DNA of 41,661 nucleotides, taken from Bacteroidia bacterium (GTDB lineage: Bacteria; Bacteroidota; Bacteroidia; B-17B0; Aurantibacillaceae). Positions within the stretch are counted from its first letter, which is position 1, and each line of letters opens with the position of its first letter. The stretch covers positions 1 through 41,661 of the forward strand of contig JALHPG010000019.1 of assembly GCA_022842625.1 (NCBI GenBank), written 5' to 3'. The position numbers and the translations under genes are program-made. The notes under the pieces were generated by a model that saw nothing but the letters and a program-made list of their open reading frames with translations, was not told where the DNA came from and did no database searches. Below, piece after piece: positions 1 to 8,991 of the stretch.

Positions 1-873
1 TCCTTCCATTGCTTTTTTCTCGCCTCCTTTTGGCGCTAAACTAGCGCTTGCAAAAATTACCGAGAAGAACGAACGGTTCATGGCATGACACATGTGCATC
101 GAAAGAATAGCACCTGAACTTCCTACCAAAGCACCTGTAACAATTAAAAGATCGTTACCTAACATAAATCCTGCTGCTGCTGCTGCCCAACCTGAATAGG
201 AATTAAGCATTGATACAACCACCGGCATATCTCCTCCGCCAATAGCCATAACCAATACAACGCCTACAAATGAAGCAATCGCTGTCATGATCAATAAATA
301 TAGCATGCCTCCTGTTCCTTCTGCATTGCAAAAGAAAACACCAAGAACAGTAGAAGCCAACAAAAGTATTAAGTTCATGGTTTGAAGTCCCTTAAAACTC
401 CATGGTTTAGAAGGTACTTTTCCATCTAATTTTCCCCAAGCGATAATGGAGCCTGTAAATGTTATTGCTCCAATAAAAATGCCAATAAACACTTCAACTA
501 AGTGAATGGTGTGTGCCGCTCCGGTTAACTCGTGCGATTTTGGGTCCAAATACGAACCATAACCAACCAGCACAGCAGCTAATCCAACAAAACTATGGAG
601 AATAGCTACCAATTGAGGCATAGAGGTCATTTCAACTTTACGAGCAAGCATTAATCCAACTACAGAGGCAACCGCAATAGCGCCAATTATATATACATGT
701 CCGGCAACTCCTTGACCTAAAACAGTTGCAAGGATCGCCACGATCATACCAACTATTCCATAAAGCACACCGCGTTTTGCTGATTCTTGAGAAGATAATC
801 CTCCTAAACTTAAAATGAACAGAATACTTGCAAATAAATATGCTGCTGTTTGTATTTCTTTTACGATAAACAT
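1..873 (-). CDS. pntB: NAD(P) transhydrogenase beta subunit (5' part of gene, cut by window edge)
   Basis: Beta subunit of the membrane-bound proton-translocating transhydrogenase, which carries membrane helices and the NADP(H)-binding domain III and couples NADH-to-NADP hydride transfer to proton flow. The minus-strand frame opens with ATG at 871-873 and stays open for 291 codons to the window edge, so only the N-terminal membrane half is present and domain III lies outside. Visible are several glycine- and alanine-rich transmembrane helices and the family-typical segments [20 protein letters not shown] and [16 protein letters not shown] followed by the MC-AMNRSF motif. It starts 54 bp downstream of pntA on the same strand, as expected for a pntAB operon. 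The product assignment is secure from sequence resemblance; the 3' end is unknown. Confidence 0.95.
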   Translation of the reverse strand, partial: MFIVKEIQTAAYLFASILFILSLGGLSSQESAKRGVLYGIVGMIVAILATVLGQGVAGHVYIIGAIAVASVVGLMLARKVEMTSMPQLVAILHSFVGLAAVLVGYGSYLDPKSHELTGAAHTIHLVEVFIGIFIGAITFTGSIIAWGKLDGKVPSKPWSFKGLQTMNLILLLASTVLGVFFCNAEGTGGMLYLLIMTAIASFVGVVLVMAIGGGDMPVVVSMLNSYSGWAAAAAGFMLGNDLLIVTGALVGSSGAILSMHMCHAMNRSFFSVIFASASLAPKGGEKKAMEG

Positions 874-927
874 AATTTAATTCTTTTTATTATTCTACTA
901 ATTTGTTTGGTTGAAGCTGAAGCTTTT

Positions 928-2514
928 TTATTTTTTAAACATTTTCAACATACGATGAGTAACCACAAAACCACCTACAATATTAATACTCGCTATTAAA
1001 ATTGCTATAAAGGCTAATATTGTCATTGGATTTGAAATATCATCGGTTGTTTGTAATAAACCACCCACAACAATAATTCCACTGATGGCGTTTGTTACGG
1101 CCATTAATGGTGTATGTAAAGAGTGGGCCACATTAGTTATTAATTGCCAACCAACAAAAACAGCTAAAATAAATACTGTAAAATGTTGAATAAATTCAGC
1201 GGGCGCATATTTTCCAACCAACAATAATAATACCCCAACCACTGCTAATCTGATAAGCATAGAGGTAGACTCTTTTTTTGATCTTTCGGCATCGGATGCT
1301 TTAACTTCTTCTGCAGTTGGCGGAACAACTTTAACTTTTCCTCCGGCTGTAGGACTAACCGGAAGTGGTGCCGGCGGCCAATTAATCTTTCCATTATAAG
1401 TTACCATTGCTCTTGAAACAACAGCATCTTCCATATCAATTTTCCACTTTTCTGCTTTACCCATATCATCTAATAAGTGACATAAGTTATTGCCATATAA
1501 TTGCGAAGCTTGACTAGGTAATTGACTTAATTTACCAACGATAGTAACACCATTACTGGTTGTAAAAATCTCTCCGTTCTTGGTATAAGCACAGTTACCG
1601 CCAGTTGAAGCTGCTAAGTCAACAACAACAGAACCCGGCTTCATAGCATCTACGTGATAATCCATCCACAACTTAGGCGCCGGACGGCCCGGAATTTGAG
1701 CAGTAGTAATTACAATATCAACTTCTTTAGCTTGTTCTAAGAACAATTTCATCTCGGCCTCAATAAACTCCTTACTCATTTCTTTTGAGTAACCAGATGA
1801 GGTTGCGCCGTCTTCTTCTATTTCAACAGTTAAGAATGTTGCACCCATCGATTCGATCTGCTCTGCCACTTCTTTACGCGTATCAAATGCTCTAACAATA
1901 GCGCCTAAAGAATTAGCTGCGCCTATAGACGCTAAACCTGCAACACCGGCACCAATTACCAAAACTTTGGCCGGTTCAACTTTTCCGGCAGCGGTTATTT
2001 GTCCGTTAAGAAATCTTCCAAAATAGTATGAACCTTCAATTACCGCTCTATAACCTGCAATGTTTGCCATAGAAGACAATACATCCATTTTTTGCGCTCT
2101 GGAAATACGTGGAATAGCATCCATTGCAACGGCATTCACCTTTTTATCGGCTAATTTTTGAAGCAAAGGTTGGTTTTGTGCAGGCCATAAATAGCTTAAC
2201 ATCACTAACCCTTCTCTCATTAAATCTACTTCTTCAAGAGAAGGTTCTTTTACCTTTAGTACAATATCCGATTTGCCATATATATCAGCCGCTGTTTGAA
2301 CAATTTTTGCTCCTGCTTCTTCAAATTCTTTATCAGAAAAATTTGCTTTTATTCCCGCGTTATGCTGAATGTAAACCTCAAAACCCTGCTTTTGCAATCG
2401 TTTGACAGTTTTTGGAGTTGCTGCAACTCTTAATTCATTTGGGAAAATTTCAGATGGAATTCCAACTTTCATGTGTCTGTATTTAGTATTATTATTTTCT
2501 TGTGTCATAACCAT
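928..2514 (-). CDS. pntA: NAD(P) transhydrogenase alpha subunit (fused form)
   Basis: Alpha subunit of the proton-translocating transhydrogenase. It has the NAD(H)-binding domain I in the cytoplasm and a short membrane domain that packs with PntB. The N-terminal two thirds has the AlaDH/PNT fold with the Rossmann motif GAGVAG at about residues 188-193. The last 110 residues hold about four hydrophobic helices, so this is the fused E. coli-like alpha rather than the split alpha1/alpha2 form. A TTG at 2538 would extend the frame by eight codons. I prefer ATG at 2514 because GAGGG lies four bases upstream. ATG at 2508 and at 2472 (giving MKVGIPSE, aligned with the usual family start) remain possible. 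It is followed by pntB after 54 bp, so the two are probably one transcript. Confidence 0.93.
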   Translation of the reverse strand: MVMTQENNNTKYRHMKVGIPSEIFPNELRVAATPKTVKRLQKQGFEVYIQHNAGIKANFSDKEFEEAGAKIVQTAADIYGKSDIVLKVKEPSLEEVDLMREGLVMLSYLWPAQNQPLLQKLADKKVNAVAMDAIPRISRAQKMDVLSSMANIAGYRAVIEGSYYFGRFLNGQITAAGKVEPAKVLVIGAGVAGLASIGAANSLGAIVRAFDTRKEVAEQIESMGATFLTVEIEEDGATSSGYSKEMSKEFIEAEMKLFLEQAKEVDIVITTAQIPGRPAPKLWMDYHVDAMKPGSVVVDLAASTGGNCAYTKNGEIFTTSNGVTIVGKLSQLPSQASQLYGNNLCHLLDDMGKAEKWKIDMEDAVVSRAMVTYNGKINWPPAPLPVSPTAGGKVKVVPPTAEEVKASDAERSKKESTSMLIRLAVVGVLLLLVGKYAPAEFIQHFTVFILAVFVGWQLITNVAHSLHTPLMAVTNAISGIIVVGGLLQTTDDISNPMTILAFIAILIASINIVGGFVVTHRMLKMFKK

Positions 2515-2628
2515 ATTACCCTCTAAATGATTTGGCAAAATGACTATTACTTGTTGATTTATTTTTAGAAAACCAAAGAACGCAAAATTATTGAGAAAAT
2601 AAAAAAATGATTATGAAATAATTAGGGT

Positions 2629-3303
2629 TTACTTCAATAAATCCGGTCTTCTAAGCTTGGTTCTTTCAACGCTTTGCTCGTGGCGCCACTTATCAATATT
2701 GGCGGTATGTCCGCTCACTAAAATATCAGGTATTTTCCAGCCATTAAACTCTGCGGGGCGTGTATAAACAGGGGGTGCTAATAAATTATCCTGAAAGGAG
2801 TCGCTAAGGGCTGAGGTTTCATCATTTAAAACCCCGGGAAGTAGGCGAATAACCGCATCGCTAAATACAGCCGCAGGAATTTCTCCTCCGCTTAAAACAT
2901 AATCACCAATACTGATCTCTTTAGTTACTAAATGCTCCCGAACGCGCTCATCAATGCCTTTATAATGACCGCATAGTATAACAATGTTTTTTAAGAGAGA
3001 ATACTGGTTACACATTTGTTGATTTAACAATTCGCCATCCGGACTCATATAAATAACCTCGTCGTAATTACGTTGCGATTTTAGATCATTTAAGCAGGCA
3101 GCAATTGGCTCTATCATCAAAACCATTCCTGCTCCGCCGCCAAAAGCATAATCATCAATTTGTTTTTGCTTGTTGGTAGAATAATCGCGTAAATTAATGA
3201 GATTAACTTCCACCAATTTATTATTAATAGCTCTTTTAAGGATAGAGTGGCCAAAACAACTCGTCATAAGATCAGGAACAGCACTAATAATATCAATTCT
3301 CAT
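2629..3303 (-). CDS. trmD: tRNA (guanine-N1-)-methyltransferase TrmD
   Basis: Methylates G37 of tRNAs with S-adenosylmethionine, which prevents frameshifting; a SPOUT-class trefoil-knot enzyme acting as a dimer. At 224 residues it has the usual family length. It shows the family hallmarks: the start [12 protein letters not shown], the [13 protein letters not shown] segment near residue 50, [12 protein letters not shown], the knot motif [11 protein letters not shown] and the C-terminal [15 protein letters not shown]. It stands alone rather than in the rpsP-rimM-trmD-rplS operon known from many bacteria. A TATCTTTG -7 box on the same strand at 3308-3315 ends only four bases before the ATG, so the mRNA may have almost no leader. 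Certain as to family. Confidence 0.97.
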   Translation of the reverse strand: MRIDIISAVPDLMTSCFGHSILKRAINNKLVEVNLINLRDYSTNKQKQIDDYAFGGGAGMVLMIEPIAACLNDLKSQRNYDEVIYMSPDGELLNQQMCNQYSLLKNIVILCGHYKGIDERVREHLVTKEISIGDYVLSGGEIPAAVFSDAVIRLLPGVLNDETSALSDSFQDNLLAPPVYTRPAEFNGWKIPDILVSGHTANIDKWRHEQSVERTKLRRPDLLK

Positions 3304-3307
3304 AACA

Positions 3308-3315
3308 CAAAGATA
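3308..3315 (-). promoter_or_regulatory. Candidate -7 promoter element of trmD
   Basis: Read on the minus strand the sequence is TATCTTTG, a match to the Bacteroidota -7 consensus TAnnTTTG. No TTG is seen at the usual 17-23 bp upstream. Only four bases separate it from the trmD ATG, so transcription would begin at or next to the start codon. Confidence 0.45.
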
Positions 3316-3399
3316 GCGTTATTTCATAAAAATAACCCTTAACCATTTGGTAACATTGCCCTAAAGATTTAAATAAACGGTTAGGATAATTTTATACCG

Positions 3400-3723
3400 T
3401 TGAAAAAACTCATCTACATATTTTTATTCATAAGCTTTAACGCTATTTCTTTTGCAGGAAACATTGACAAAGAAAAAACCAGTGTAAAAACTATTGCCGG
3501 TAAAATTACTGATGTTACAGGCGAATCAATTGCCGGAGCAAAAATAATTGTTAATGAAACGGGCGAAACTTTTTTTGCCGACTTTGAGGGCAATTTTAAA
3601 CTTTCTTTAAAAACAGATAAGGTCTATTCTATCTCAATTAACACAATTGGCTACGAATCTCTGGAGGTTAAATCAAATAACCTGTCATTATTCTCTGAGC
3701 TTTCGCTACAATCTTTAAATTAA
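3400..3723 (+). CDS. Small secreted protein with one carboxypeptidase-regulatory-like domain
   Basis: A 107-residue protein. A hydrophobic signal peptide (residues 1-19, cut likely after FAG) is followed by a single CarboxypepD_reg/CNA-B-like beta-sandwich domain (about residues 32-100, with the pattern AGKITDVTGESIAGAKIIVN and later GNFKLSLKTDKVYSISI). In TonB-dependent receptors this domain is usually the N-terminal appendage; here it stands alone, as is frequent in Bacteroidota small envelope proteins. The start is TTG at 3400; the signal peptide begins exactly there and no in-frame ATG precedes it. It probably acts in the periplasm or on the outer membrane. The specific function is unknown. 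Divergent from trmD. Confidence 0.7.
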   Translation: MKKLIYIFLFISFNAISFAGNIDKEKTSVKTIAGKITDVTGESIAGAKIIVNETGETFFADFEGNFKLSLKTDKVYSISINTIGYESLEVKSNNLSLFSELSLQSLN

Positions 3724-3809
3724 TCCACATCAAATCCTCTATTTACTATAGTTTTATCACTTTTTAACGACCATATAAGTAAAGTTAATGTTAAGCTTTT
3801 ATTACCCTA

Positions 3810-3840
3810 TTGTTTCCGCAACATTATCTTAATATCTTTG
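3810..3840 (+). promoter_or_regulatory. Promoter of the MORN-like secreted protein
   Basis: TTG at 3810-3812, a 20-bp spacer, then TATCTTTG at 3833-3840. This is a full match to the Bacteroidota housekeeping promoter TTG-N17-23-TAnnTTTG. It predicts a start about 6 bp further on, giving a leader of about 35 nt before the ATG at 3882. Confidence 0.7.
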
Positions 3841-3881
3841 AGTAAGGAAATTGATTGTTTCATTTTTTAAAACAAACGGTT

Positions 3882-4340
3882 ATGAAAAAGTTAGCAGTAA
3901 TAATAGCGTCAATAGTGAGTTTTGGCTTTTTAAGCGCACAAACTTTAAACGACAAGGGATTATATATAGATAACGAAGGAAATTTATTTAACGGAACTAT
4001 TGAAAAAACTCAAAACTCCATTAAAACAGATTATACTGTTAAAGATGGTGTAATTAATGGTGAGGCAACTTACTATTATGCATCGGGTAATAAAATGGAA
4101 ACCGGAACTTTTACCAATGGCTTAAAAGACCAAAAATGGATCCGTTTTAACGAAAATGGTACAACCTCTGCAATTGCTTTTTACACTTTAGGTAAAAAAA
4201 CAGGTACCTGGTTAGTTTTTGATGAAGCCGGCAAAAAACGTTTTGAGATGAATTATAACAATGGTGAAAAAACCGGTGTTTGGACCAATTGGGACGAGAA
4301 TGGCGCTGTTGCAAGTACAAAAAATTACAATCCTAATTAA
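3882..4340 (+). CDS. Secreted MORN-variant repeat protein (YwqK-like)
   Basis: A 152-residue exported protein. An N-terminal signal peptide (MKKLAVIIASIVSFGFLSAQ) is followed by tandem repeats of about 20-23 residues of the MORN_2 type. Examples are GVINGEATYYYASGNKMETG, GLKDQKWIRFNENGTTSAIA and GKKTGTWLVFDEAGKKRFEM. Such repeats form beta-hairpin ladders, often annotated YwqK-like; no enzymatic function is implied. An open frame begins upstream with TTG at 3855, but the ATG at 3882 starts directly with the signal peptide and lies suitably behind the promoter at 3810-3840, so I chose it. The gene is closed by a strong terminator at 4362-4390 and is probably monocistronic. Function unknown. 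Confidence 0.8.
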   Translation: MKKLAVIIASIVSFGFLSAQTLNDKGLYIDNEGNLFNGTIEKTQNSIKTDYTVKDGVINGEATYYYASGNKMETGTFTNGLKDQKWIRFNENGTTSAIAFYTLGKKTGTWLVFDEAGKKRFEMNYNNGEKTGVWTNWDENGAVASTKNYNPN

Positions 4341-4361
4341 TCCATATTTCTAAAAACTTTG

Positions 4362-4390
4362 AAAAAGCCTCCTGTTTTGGAGGCTTTTTT
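4362..4390 (+). terminator. Rho-independent terminator
   Basis: A perfect 11-bp stem (AAAAAGCCTCC at 4362-4372 and GGAGGCTTTTT at 4379-4389) with a 6-nt loop and a T tract. It lies 22 bp after the stop of the MORN-like gene. Confidence 0.92.
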
Positions 4391-4452
4391 GTTTTATAGC
4401 ATTGGTAAACACCAAAAAAATAAAAAAACCAAGCGATTAACTAAAAACAGAC

Positions 4453-4460
4453 TACCTTTG
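4453..4460 (+). promoter_or_regulatory. Candidate -7 element of the ABC-F gene
   Basis: TACCTTTG matches TAnnTTTG and lies 57 bp before the ATG at 4518, after the terminator of the preceding gene. No clear TTG at -33. Confidence 0.5.
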
Positions 4461-4517
4461 TAGCCGCAAAATAACCATGTTTATCATAGAACCTGGCAAA
4501 AAAAATAATTATTTAAA

Positions 4518-6419
4518 ATGAATTTACTCTCTATAAACAATCTTTCTAAAGCATACGGTGCCAAAGTTCTGTTCAACAAAATAAGTTTCGGTATTAATTA
4601 TGGCGAAAAAGTGGCCCTTGTTGCAAAAAACGGTTCCGGTAAAACAACCCTTTTTAAAATTTTAAAAGGTATAGAAATTGCCGACGAAGGAGAAGTTGTT
4701 TTTAGAAAAGATATAACTGTGGGGTTTTTGGATCAAAACTTTACGTTTAACGAAGAGCTTACCATCCAACAATTAATTGATACGGCAGATAATAAATTTG
4801 TTAAGGCTATTAAAGAATATGATGATGTAATTAAATTAAGTGAAACATCTACCGACCCTAAGGTTGCTGACAGACTTGAGGAATCGCTTAATCAAATGAA
4901 CTTAATTGAAGCCTGGGATTACGAAAAAAATATTGTTGAAATTTTAACGCGTTTAGAAATTACAAATACTGCCCAAGTAGTTAAAACACTTTCGGGCGGA
5001 CAAAAAAAACGTGTTGCTTTAGCGCTTACTTTAATTAATCGTCCTAATTTAATTATAATGGATGAGCCTACTAACCATTTGGACATTGACATGATCGAGT
5101 GGCTGGAAAATTATTTGCAAGATGCCTCATTAAGTATTTTATTAGTAACGCACGACAGGTATTTTTTAGATGAAGTGTGTGATAAGATCATCGAAATTGA
5201 TAATTACGAATTATACGAGTACAAAGGCAATTTTGATTATTATTTAGAAAAGAAAGCCGAGCGTGAACAAATAAAAGATGCTGAGATCGATAAAGCCCGC
5301 AACCTTTACCGTAAAGAAGTTGTTTGGGTGCGTAAGATGCCAAAGGCGCGCGGCACAAAATCAAAATCGCGCGTGGATGCGTTTTATGAAATAGAAAAAA
5401 AAGCAAAACAAAAACGTATTGAGAAAAAAATTGAGCTCACTGTTAAAATGGAACGTATGGGTTCTAAAATTGTTGAGTTACATAACATCAAAAAAAATTA
5501 TCCTAACAAAAATATTTTAACCGAACCATTTACTTACACATTTATTCCCGGCGAAAAAATTGGTGTGGTTGGAAAGAACGGTGTTGGTAAAACTACTTTA
5601 CTAAATATCATTCAAGGAAAAGAGCAGGTTGATTCGGGTAAAGTTTCATTAGGTGATACCATTGTGTTTGGTTATTACTCGCAATCGGGAATGCTAATTG
5701 GGGAAGACAAACGTATCATTGAAATTGTGCGTGATATTGCTGAGCACATTCCCTTAGCCAATGGCACAAGCATGACAGCAGCTACCTTATTAACGCGTTT
5801 TAATTTTCCACCAAACGTACAATTTAGTTATGCCCATACACTAAGTGGCGGCGAAAAAAGAAGATTGTTTTTGTTAACGGTGTTAATGAAGAATCCTAAT
5901 TTTTTAATTCTCGATGAGCCTACTAACGATTTGGACATTGTTACACTTCAAACCTTAGAAGATTTTTTAGAGGAATTTAAAGGCTGTGTATTGATCGTAT
6001 CTCACGATAGATATTTTATTGACAGATTAGTTGACCATACATTTGTAATGGAAGGAAATGGCACTATTAAGGATTTTCCGGGTAACTACACTGAATACAG
6101 AGAATGGAAGGCTAATCAAAAAGGTGAGGAGTTTCCGGTACTTAAAATTGAAGAGCCTGTAATTGAAAAAAAAGCTATTGAAAAAACGGTAACAGAAGCG
6201 CCAGCAAAAAAATTATCCTACAAAACACAGCGTGAGTTAGAGTTAATTGAAGCCGCTTTGCCAAAGCTGGAAGAAAAAAAATTAGAGCTCGAAACTAAGC
6301 TGGCATCAGGCCTTTCAGAATATAACGAAATTCAAAAGATAAGTGAAGAGTTAAAGTCTATTGCTAATGAGCTGGATGAAAAATCTACTCGCTGGTTAGA
6401 GATCCAGGAAGAGGTATAG
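4518..6419 (+). CDS. uup: ABC-F family ATPase (Uup-like)
   Basis: A soluble twin-ABC ATPase of the ABC-F family, which acts on the ribosome or in DNA metabolism rather than in transport; no membrane segment is present. The first ABC domain has its Walker A region at residues 36-43 (AKNGSGKT, with Ala in place of the first Gly) and LSGGQ at 158-162. A linker (about residues 235-325) is followed by a second ABC domain with GKNGVGKT at 352-359 and LSGGE at 442-446. Both have the LDEPTN/MDEPTN Walker B. Residues about 560-633 form a charged coiled coil, as in Uup and related members (length 633). The gene ends 1 bp from the convergent mlaF stop. The exact subgroup (Uup versus another ABC-F) is an inference from the C-terminal coiled coil. 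Confidence 0.85.
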   Translation: MNLLSINNLSKAYGAKVLFNKISFGINYGEKVALVAKNGSGKTTLFKILKGIEIADEGEVVFRKDITVGFLDQNFTFNEELTIQQLIDTADNKFVKAIKEYDDVIKLSETSTDPKVADRLEESLNQMNLIEAWDYEKNIVEILTRLEITNTAQVVKTLSGGQKKRVALALTLINRPNLIIMDEPTNHLDIDMIEWLENYLQDASLSILLVTHDRYFLDEVCDKIIEIDNYELYEYKGNFDYYLEKKAEREQIKDAEIDKARNLYRKEVVWVRKMPKARGTKSKSRVDAFYEIEKKAKQKRIEKKIELTVKMERMGSKIVELHNIKKNYPNKNILTEPFTYTFIPGEKIGVVGKNGVGKTTLLNIIQGKEQVDSGKVSLGDTIVFGYYSQSGMLIGEDKRIIEIVRDIAEHIPLANGTSMTAATLLTRFNFPPNVQFSYAHTLSGGEKRRLFLLTVLMKNPNFLILDEPTNDLDIVTLQTLEDFLEEFKGCVLIVSHDRYFIDRLVDHTFVMEGNGTIKDFPGNYTEYREWKANQKGEEFPVLKIEEPVIEKKAIEKTVTEAPAKKLSYKTQRELELIEAALPKLEEKKLELETKLASGLSEYNEIQKISEELKSIANELDEKSTRWLEIQEEV

Positions 6420-6420
6420 T

Positions 6421-7179
6421 TTATTTATTGCTCGCACTTAAAACCTGCTTCATGAATTCGCTGGCAAAAACAAAATCGAATAATTCTTTATTGGTTGTTT
6501 TTAAGATCTGGGTTTTATCGCCGGTCCAATAATTTTGGCCCTTGTGAATGAACATAATGTTCTCACCGATCTCCATTACACTATTCATATCATGAGTAAT
6601 GATTACGGTAGTAATATTAAATTCTTCGGTAAGATCTTTTATTAAATTATCAATTACGATGGAAGTTTTTGGATCTAAGCCTGAATTAGGTTCGTCACAA
6701 AATAAATACTTTGGGTTATTGGCAATGGCTCGTGCTAAAGCCGCTCTCTTCTTCATACCACCGCTTAATTCGGCTGGATATAATTTGTTTTTACCTACTA
6801 ACTGAACTTTTTCTAAGCAAAAATTAACGCGCTCTAATTTTTCCTCTTTACTTAACTCGGTAAACATTTCTAAGGGAAACATCACATTTTCTTCAAGCGT
6901 TTGCGAATCAAATAATGCGCCACCTTGAAACAACATGCCGATCTTTTTTCTTATATCTTGCTTTTCAATTTGACTTAATTTCGGGAAATTTTGCCCATCG
7001 TATAATATTTCGCCACTATCTAATTCGTGTAGGCCAACCATTAATTTAACGATAGTAGTTTTACCGCAACCACTCTCGCCTATCATCAAATTTGTTTTTC
7101 CGGGATAGAATTTAAACGATACATCTTTTACAACATGCCTATCTCCAAAAGTTTTATTTATGTTTTTAATTTCAATCAA
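6421..7179 (-). CDS. mlaF: MlaF-like ABC transporter ATPase
   Basis: ATPase of an Mla/Ttg2-type phospholipid transporter of the cell envelope. It is 252 residues long with Walker A GESGCGKT at residues 34-41, the Q-loop MLFQGGALFDSQ, the family-typical signature LSGGMKKRAALARA and Walker B FCDEPNSGLDP. The GGM-KKRAA signature and the ALFDSQ sequence favour MlaF over generic ABC ATPases. Its start overlaps the stop of mlaE by 4 bp (ATGA at 7176-7179), so the two are translationally coupled and surely form one complex. No MCE (MlaD-like) gene is next to them in this window; Bacteroidota often encode it elsewhere. Confidence 0.9.
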   Translation of the reverse strand: MIEIKNINKTFGDRHVVKDVSFKFYPGKTNLMIGESGCGKTTIVKLMVGLHELDSGEILYDGQNFPKLSQIEKQDIRKKIGMLFQGGALFDSQTLEENVMFPLEMFTELSKEEKLERVNFCLEKVQLVGKNKLYPAELSGGMKKRAALARAIANNPKYLFCDEPNSGLDPKTSIVIDNLIKDLTEEFNITTVIITHDMNSVMEIGENIMFIHKGQNYWTGDKTQILKTTNKELFDFVFASEFMKQVLSASNK

Positions 7180-7919
7180 GTATTAAGAAATATATTGGTT
7201 AAAATTAAACTGAATAATAAGATCAAAATGCTACTGTATACAACTGCATTGGTGCTGCTTTTACCAACTTCTAAAGCACCGCCACTGGTGTTATAACCAA
7301 AATATGCAGAAACAGAAGTAATGATAAATGCGAATACAACCACTTTTGTAAAAGAATAATAAAATTTTCCCGGATCAAAAAAAGCTTGTATGCCAAATAG
7401 GTATTGATAAGAGGTACAAGCTCCCGATGAAACTCCCATTAAATAACCGCCGAATATCCCTAAAAACATACTTATCGCAATTAAAAACGGAAAAATAAAT
7501 ACAGCACCAGCTATTTTAGGAAATATTAAGTATCCGGCAGAATTAATACCCATGATCTCTAAGGCATCTATTTGTTCAGTGATGCGCATGGCACCTATCT
7601 CAGAGGCAATATTAGAACCTACTTTACCGGCTAATATCAAACACACAATAGTTGGACTAAATTCAAGTATAATACTTTCACGGGTTGTAAAACCAACCGC
7701 ATATAAAGGAACTAATGGACTATCAATGGCATGAGCAGCTTGTATGGTAATGATACCGCCCATGAAAACGGAAATGATCGCAATAATTGGTAGTGATGTG
7801 ATACCAATGTTATTTATCTCGAAAATTATTTGACGAATATAAATGCTCAATTTTTGGGGTTTACTAAAAACCCTGTATAAAAGCATAAAATAGCGTCCTA
7901 TGTGAAAAAACAGATTCAT
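7176..7919 (-). CDS. mlaE: MlaE-like ABC transporter permease
   Basis: Inner-membrane permease of the lipid-transport complex with MlaF. The protein has 247 residues, an amphipathic N-terminus and about five to six hydrophobic segments. It has the family-conserved central part (VPLYAVGFTTRESIILEFSP, then LAGKVGSNIASEIGAMRITEQIDALEIMG), which matches the MlaE/permease domain and its EIGAM-teQIDAL signature. The ATG at 7917-7919 gives a normal-length protein. First gene of the mlaE-mlaF pair. On the other strand, 52 bp away, lies a small exported peptide gene, so the intergenic region probably holds divergent promoters. Confidence 0.9.
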   Translation of the reverse strand: MNLFFHIGRYFMLLYRVFSKPQKLSIYIRQIIFEINNIGITSLPIIAIISVFMGGIITIQAAHAIDSPLVPLYAVGFTTRESIILEFSPTIVCLILAGKVGSNIASEIGAMRITEQIDALEIMGINSAGYLIFPKIAGAVFIFPFLIAISMFLGIFGGYLMGVSSGACTSYQYLFGIQAFFDPGKFYYSFTKVVVFAFIITSVSAYFGYNTSGGALEVGKSSTNAVVYSSILILLFSLILTNIFLNT

Positions 7920-7951
7920 TTTGGAAGTCTAAAAATACGAAAATATTCACT

Positions 7952-7959
7952 TATATTTG
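7952..7959 (+). promoter_or_regulatory. Candidate -7 element of the small Cys-rich peptide gene
   Basis: TATATTTG matches TAnnTTTG and ends 12 bp before the ATG at 7972, so the transcript would have a leader of only a few bases. No TTG at the expected -33 distance. Confidence 0.5.
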
Positions 7960-7971
7960 TAAGTATATATT

Positions 7972-8121
7972 ATGTTTAAACGATCCCTCATAATTTTTTC
8001 GATTTTAGCCGTTGTGGCTTGTACCATGGAAAGTTGCTTTTTGAAAAAAAACAAATGCGATGGCTGCCCCGGTTTGGTAAAAAATAAAAAGGTAAGAAGG
8101 TCTAGCAAAGGCTCTATCTAA
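7972..8121 (+). CDS. Small Cys-rich exported peptide / probable lipoprotein (49 aa)
   Basis: A short open frame from ATG at 7972 to TAA at 8119-8121. Residues 4-18 are hydrophobic after a basic start (MFKR) and end in VVAC17, which could be a lipobox; a second Cys follows at 22. The mature part contains the CDGCPG motif (Cys29, Cys32) and a strongly basic tail rich in Lys, Arg and Ser. A -7 element lies just upstream. It sits between mlaE (divergent) and a convergent gene whose stop is 3 bp away, so it uses the gap tightly, as real genes do. Small exported Cys/Pro/basic-tail peptides are a common unannotated class in Bacteroidota. No function can be assigned. Confidence 0.6.
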   Translation: MFKRSLIIFSILAVVACTMESCFLKKNKCDGCPGLVKNKKVRRSSKGSI

Positions 8122-8124
8122 AAA

Positions 8125-8934
8125 CTAGTAAGCCACTTCGGCGTGTAGGCCAACACCAATAGGAATCTTCGACCATTTATCCTGACTCGCCTGACGGAAG
8201 TAGGTTGCACTTCCAACCATCTTTGTAGAAAAAAACAAACCTTTAACATCACCAAGGTCCTTTATCCACTCTACAGAAATAAACACATCATCATCAACAT
8301 ACAAATTATAAGGTGTTAGGTCTAATTCAATTAATCCCTTTTTTTCTTTAAATTCAATAATAATGCTTTGTGACAAAATATTGTCCTTTGGCAAGCCATG
8401 CTCGTCTTTATTGTAAACGTTAAATCTAAAAATTGGTTTTTCGATTGAGTTATTGGCGATGTTCAAATAAAATTTACGCAAATGTGTTTTTGGGTGTTTG
8501 ATGTTTAATTTCACTGCCAACTCAGCGCCTAAGGTGTTTTTTGTAAACCCGGCCGTCATGCTTGTTGTTTTAGTGTCGTTGCCCAAAATTTTTACTTTGG
8601 TCTTTTTTACAGATACAGCTACTTCATTTAAATTAGTGGCTGATTGCGATAGTTTAATTTTTTCAACGCCACTAAATTTTGATAAGGATAATGTTTTTGA
8701 ATGATAACCGATCATTGAGATCTTAATTGGCGTGTTCGCTAAGCTATCGGGCACAGTAAAATTAAATTCACCTTTTTCGTTGGTAACCGTTCCAAAACCT
8801 TTGCCAACAATACCAATATTTGCAAATTCAATTGGCTGCGTTGTAGTGCTATCTATTAAAATGCCTTGACAGTTTTTTTGAGAATATAAAGAAGTAAAGA
8901 ATACACTTAAAACAAGAATACCAATTTTTTTCAT
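8125..8934 (-). CDS. Secreted protein with N-terminal carboxypeptidase-regulatory-like domain
   Basis: A 269-residue protein. A signal peptide (residues 1-18, ending SLYS) is followed by a CarbopepD_reg_2 domain (about 20-105), with the typical GILIDSTTTQPIEFANIGIV opening, a GTVTNEKGEFNFTVPD turn and the IGYHSKTLSLSKF strand, ending in LNEVAV. A second, unrecognised domain of about 160 residues is rich in beta strands. The TonB box, plug and barrel that often follow this domain are absent. It is therefore probably a periplasmic or surface protein of unknown role. It converges on the small Cys-rich peptide gene with a 3-bp gap. Confidence 0.72.
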   Translation of the reverse strand: MKKIGILVLSVFFTSLYSQKNCQGILIDSTTTQPIEFANIGIVGKGFGTVTNEKGEFNFTVPDSLANTPIKISMIGYHSKTLSLSKFSGVEKIKLSQSATNLNEVAVSVKKTKVKILGNDTKTTSMTAGFTKNTLGAELAVKLNIKHPKTHLRKFYLNIANNSIEKPIFRFNVYNKDEHGLPKDNILSQSIIIEFKEKKGLIELDLTPYNLYVDDDVFISVEWIKDLGDVKGLFFSTKMVGSATYFRQASQDKWSKIPIGVGLHAEVAY

Positions 8935-8991
8935 ATAACTATTTTAAGTGTAAGACGTGCTGGAAATAAAAAAGTTACAGGGAAACAAAAA

